A stretch of 32,564 bases of DNA from the NCBI GenBank assembly GCA_027624335.1, contig JAQBWV010000053.1, positions 1 through 32,564 of the forward strand. Reading direction: 5' to 3'. The position numbers were made by a program, and so were the translations under genes. This DNA is from Planctomycetota bacterium. Its GTDB lineage: Bacteria; Planctomycetota; Planctomycetia; Planctomycetales; Planctomycetaceae. Numbering within the stretch: the stretch's first letter is position 1; each line of letters opens with the position of its first letter. The notes below the pieces were generated by a model. It ran no database searches. It was given only the letters and a program-made list of their open reading frames with translations, and was not told the DNA's origin. Of the stretch, positions 32,476 through 32,564 are shown one piece after another.

Positions 32476-32564
32476 TCGAAATGCTCTGTGATTCTTCTGG
32501 AGACAATCGCCGCTCGATCAGACGCGTGACAGATAATGATGCTTCGGAAATATTTCAGCAGAAG
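32476..32564 (-). other. Partial leader of the T2SS operon
   Basis: Only 89 bases upstream of the first operon gene are present. No gene is seen, the two tandem ATGs at the start have no clear ribosome-binding site, and no defensible promoter pair could be picked out. The main promoter may lie beyond the window. Confidence 0.4.

Overview
The window looks like chromosomal DNA of a planctomycete (phylum Planctomycetota, probably order Planctomycetales). The evidence is the set of families: a DUF1552 protein, a DUF1559 pseudopilin-like protein with an H-X9-DG tail, a redoxin/cytochrome c/copper-monooxygenase fusion, EF-hand exoproteins with Gly-rich linkers, and a type II secretion (T2SS) cluster in a recognisably planctomycetal form. 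No rRNA, tRNA, CRISPR array, transposase or phage gene was seen. The species cannot be named from the sequence alone.

Layout. 3-1001 (+) is the 3' part of a DUF1552 gene whose start lies outside the window. 1180-2199 (-) is a DUF1559 gene. 2418-6755 (+) holds a cobalamin adenosyltransferase and a giant MFS/acyltransferase/AMP-ligase fusion of the Aas type. 6968-7810 (+) encodes a membrane-anchored PilZ protein. A gap of nearly 1 kb (7811-8795) contains no convincing gene but ends in a perfect 13-bp hairpin. 8796-11925 (+) is a haem-motif sensor histidine kinase followed by a helical protein of unknown function. 12539-14252 is a small group with two STAS-domain proteins on opposite strands and a HAD phosphatase. 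14540-17919 (+) carries the redoxin/cytochrome/copper oxidoreductase and, 17 bp later, a DEAD-box helicase. A 425-bp convergent gap with an inverted repeat follows.

18345-32475 (-) is one long T2SS gene cluster read in the order D-like, E, F, G, H, I, J, K, L, then an EF-hand protein. The ATPase (GspE), inner-membrane platform (GspF), major pseudopilin (GspG), minor pseudopilins (GspH, I, J, K) and cytoplasmic/inner-membrane adaptor (GspL, a PilM+PilN-like fusion) are all present. The operon's 'secretin' is very unusual: 1,249 residues with an N0-like domain and about eight N1/NolW-type repeats, but no recognisable C-terminal secretin beta-barrel. No GspC, GspM, GspN or prepilin peptidase is encoded here. 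The slot where gspM is usually found is taken by a secreted four-EF-hand protein translationally coupled to gspL.

The best candidates for new biology are the barrel-less secretin-like protein with its Spy/LTxxQ-like N-terminal region, the calcium-linked tail of the T2SS operon, and repeat elements lodged at the gspH/gspI and gspD/gspE junctions. The haem-motif kinase with its unknown partner and the PilZ-TM-LTxxQ protein come next. Functional statements rest on motif recognition by eye; no database search was possible.
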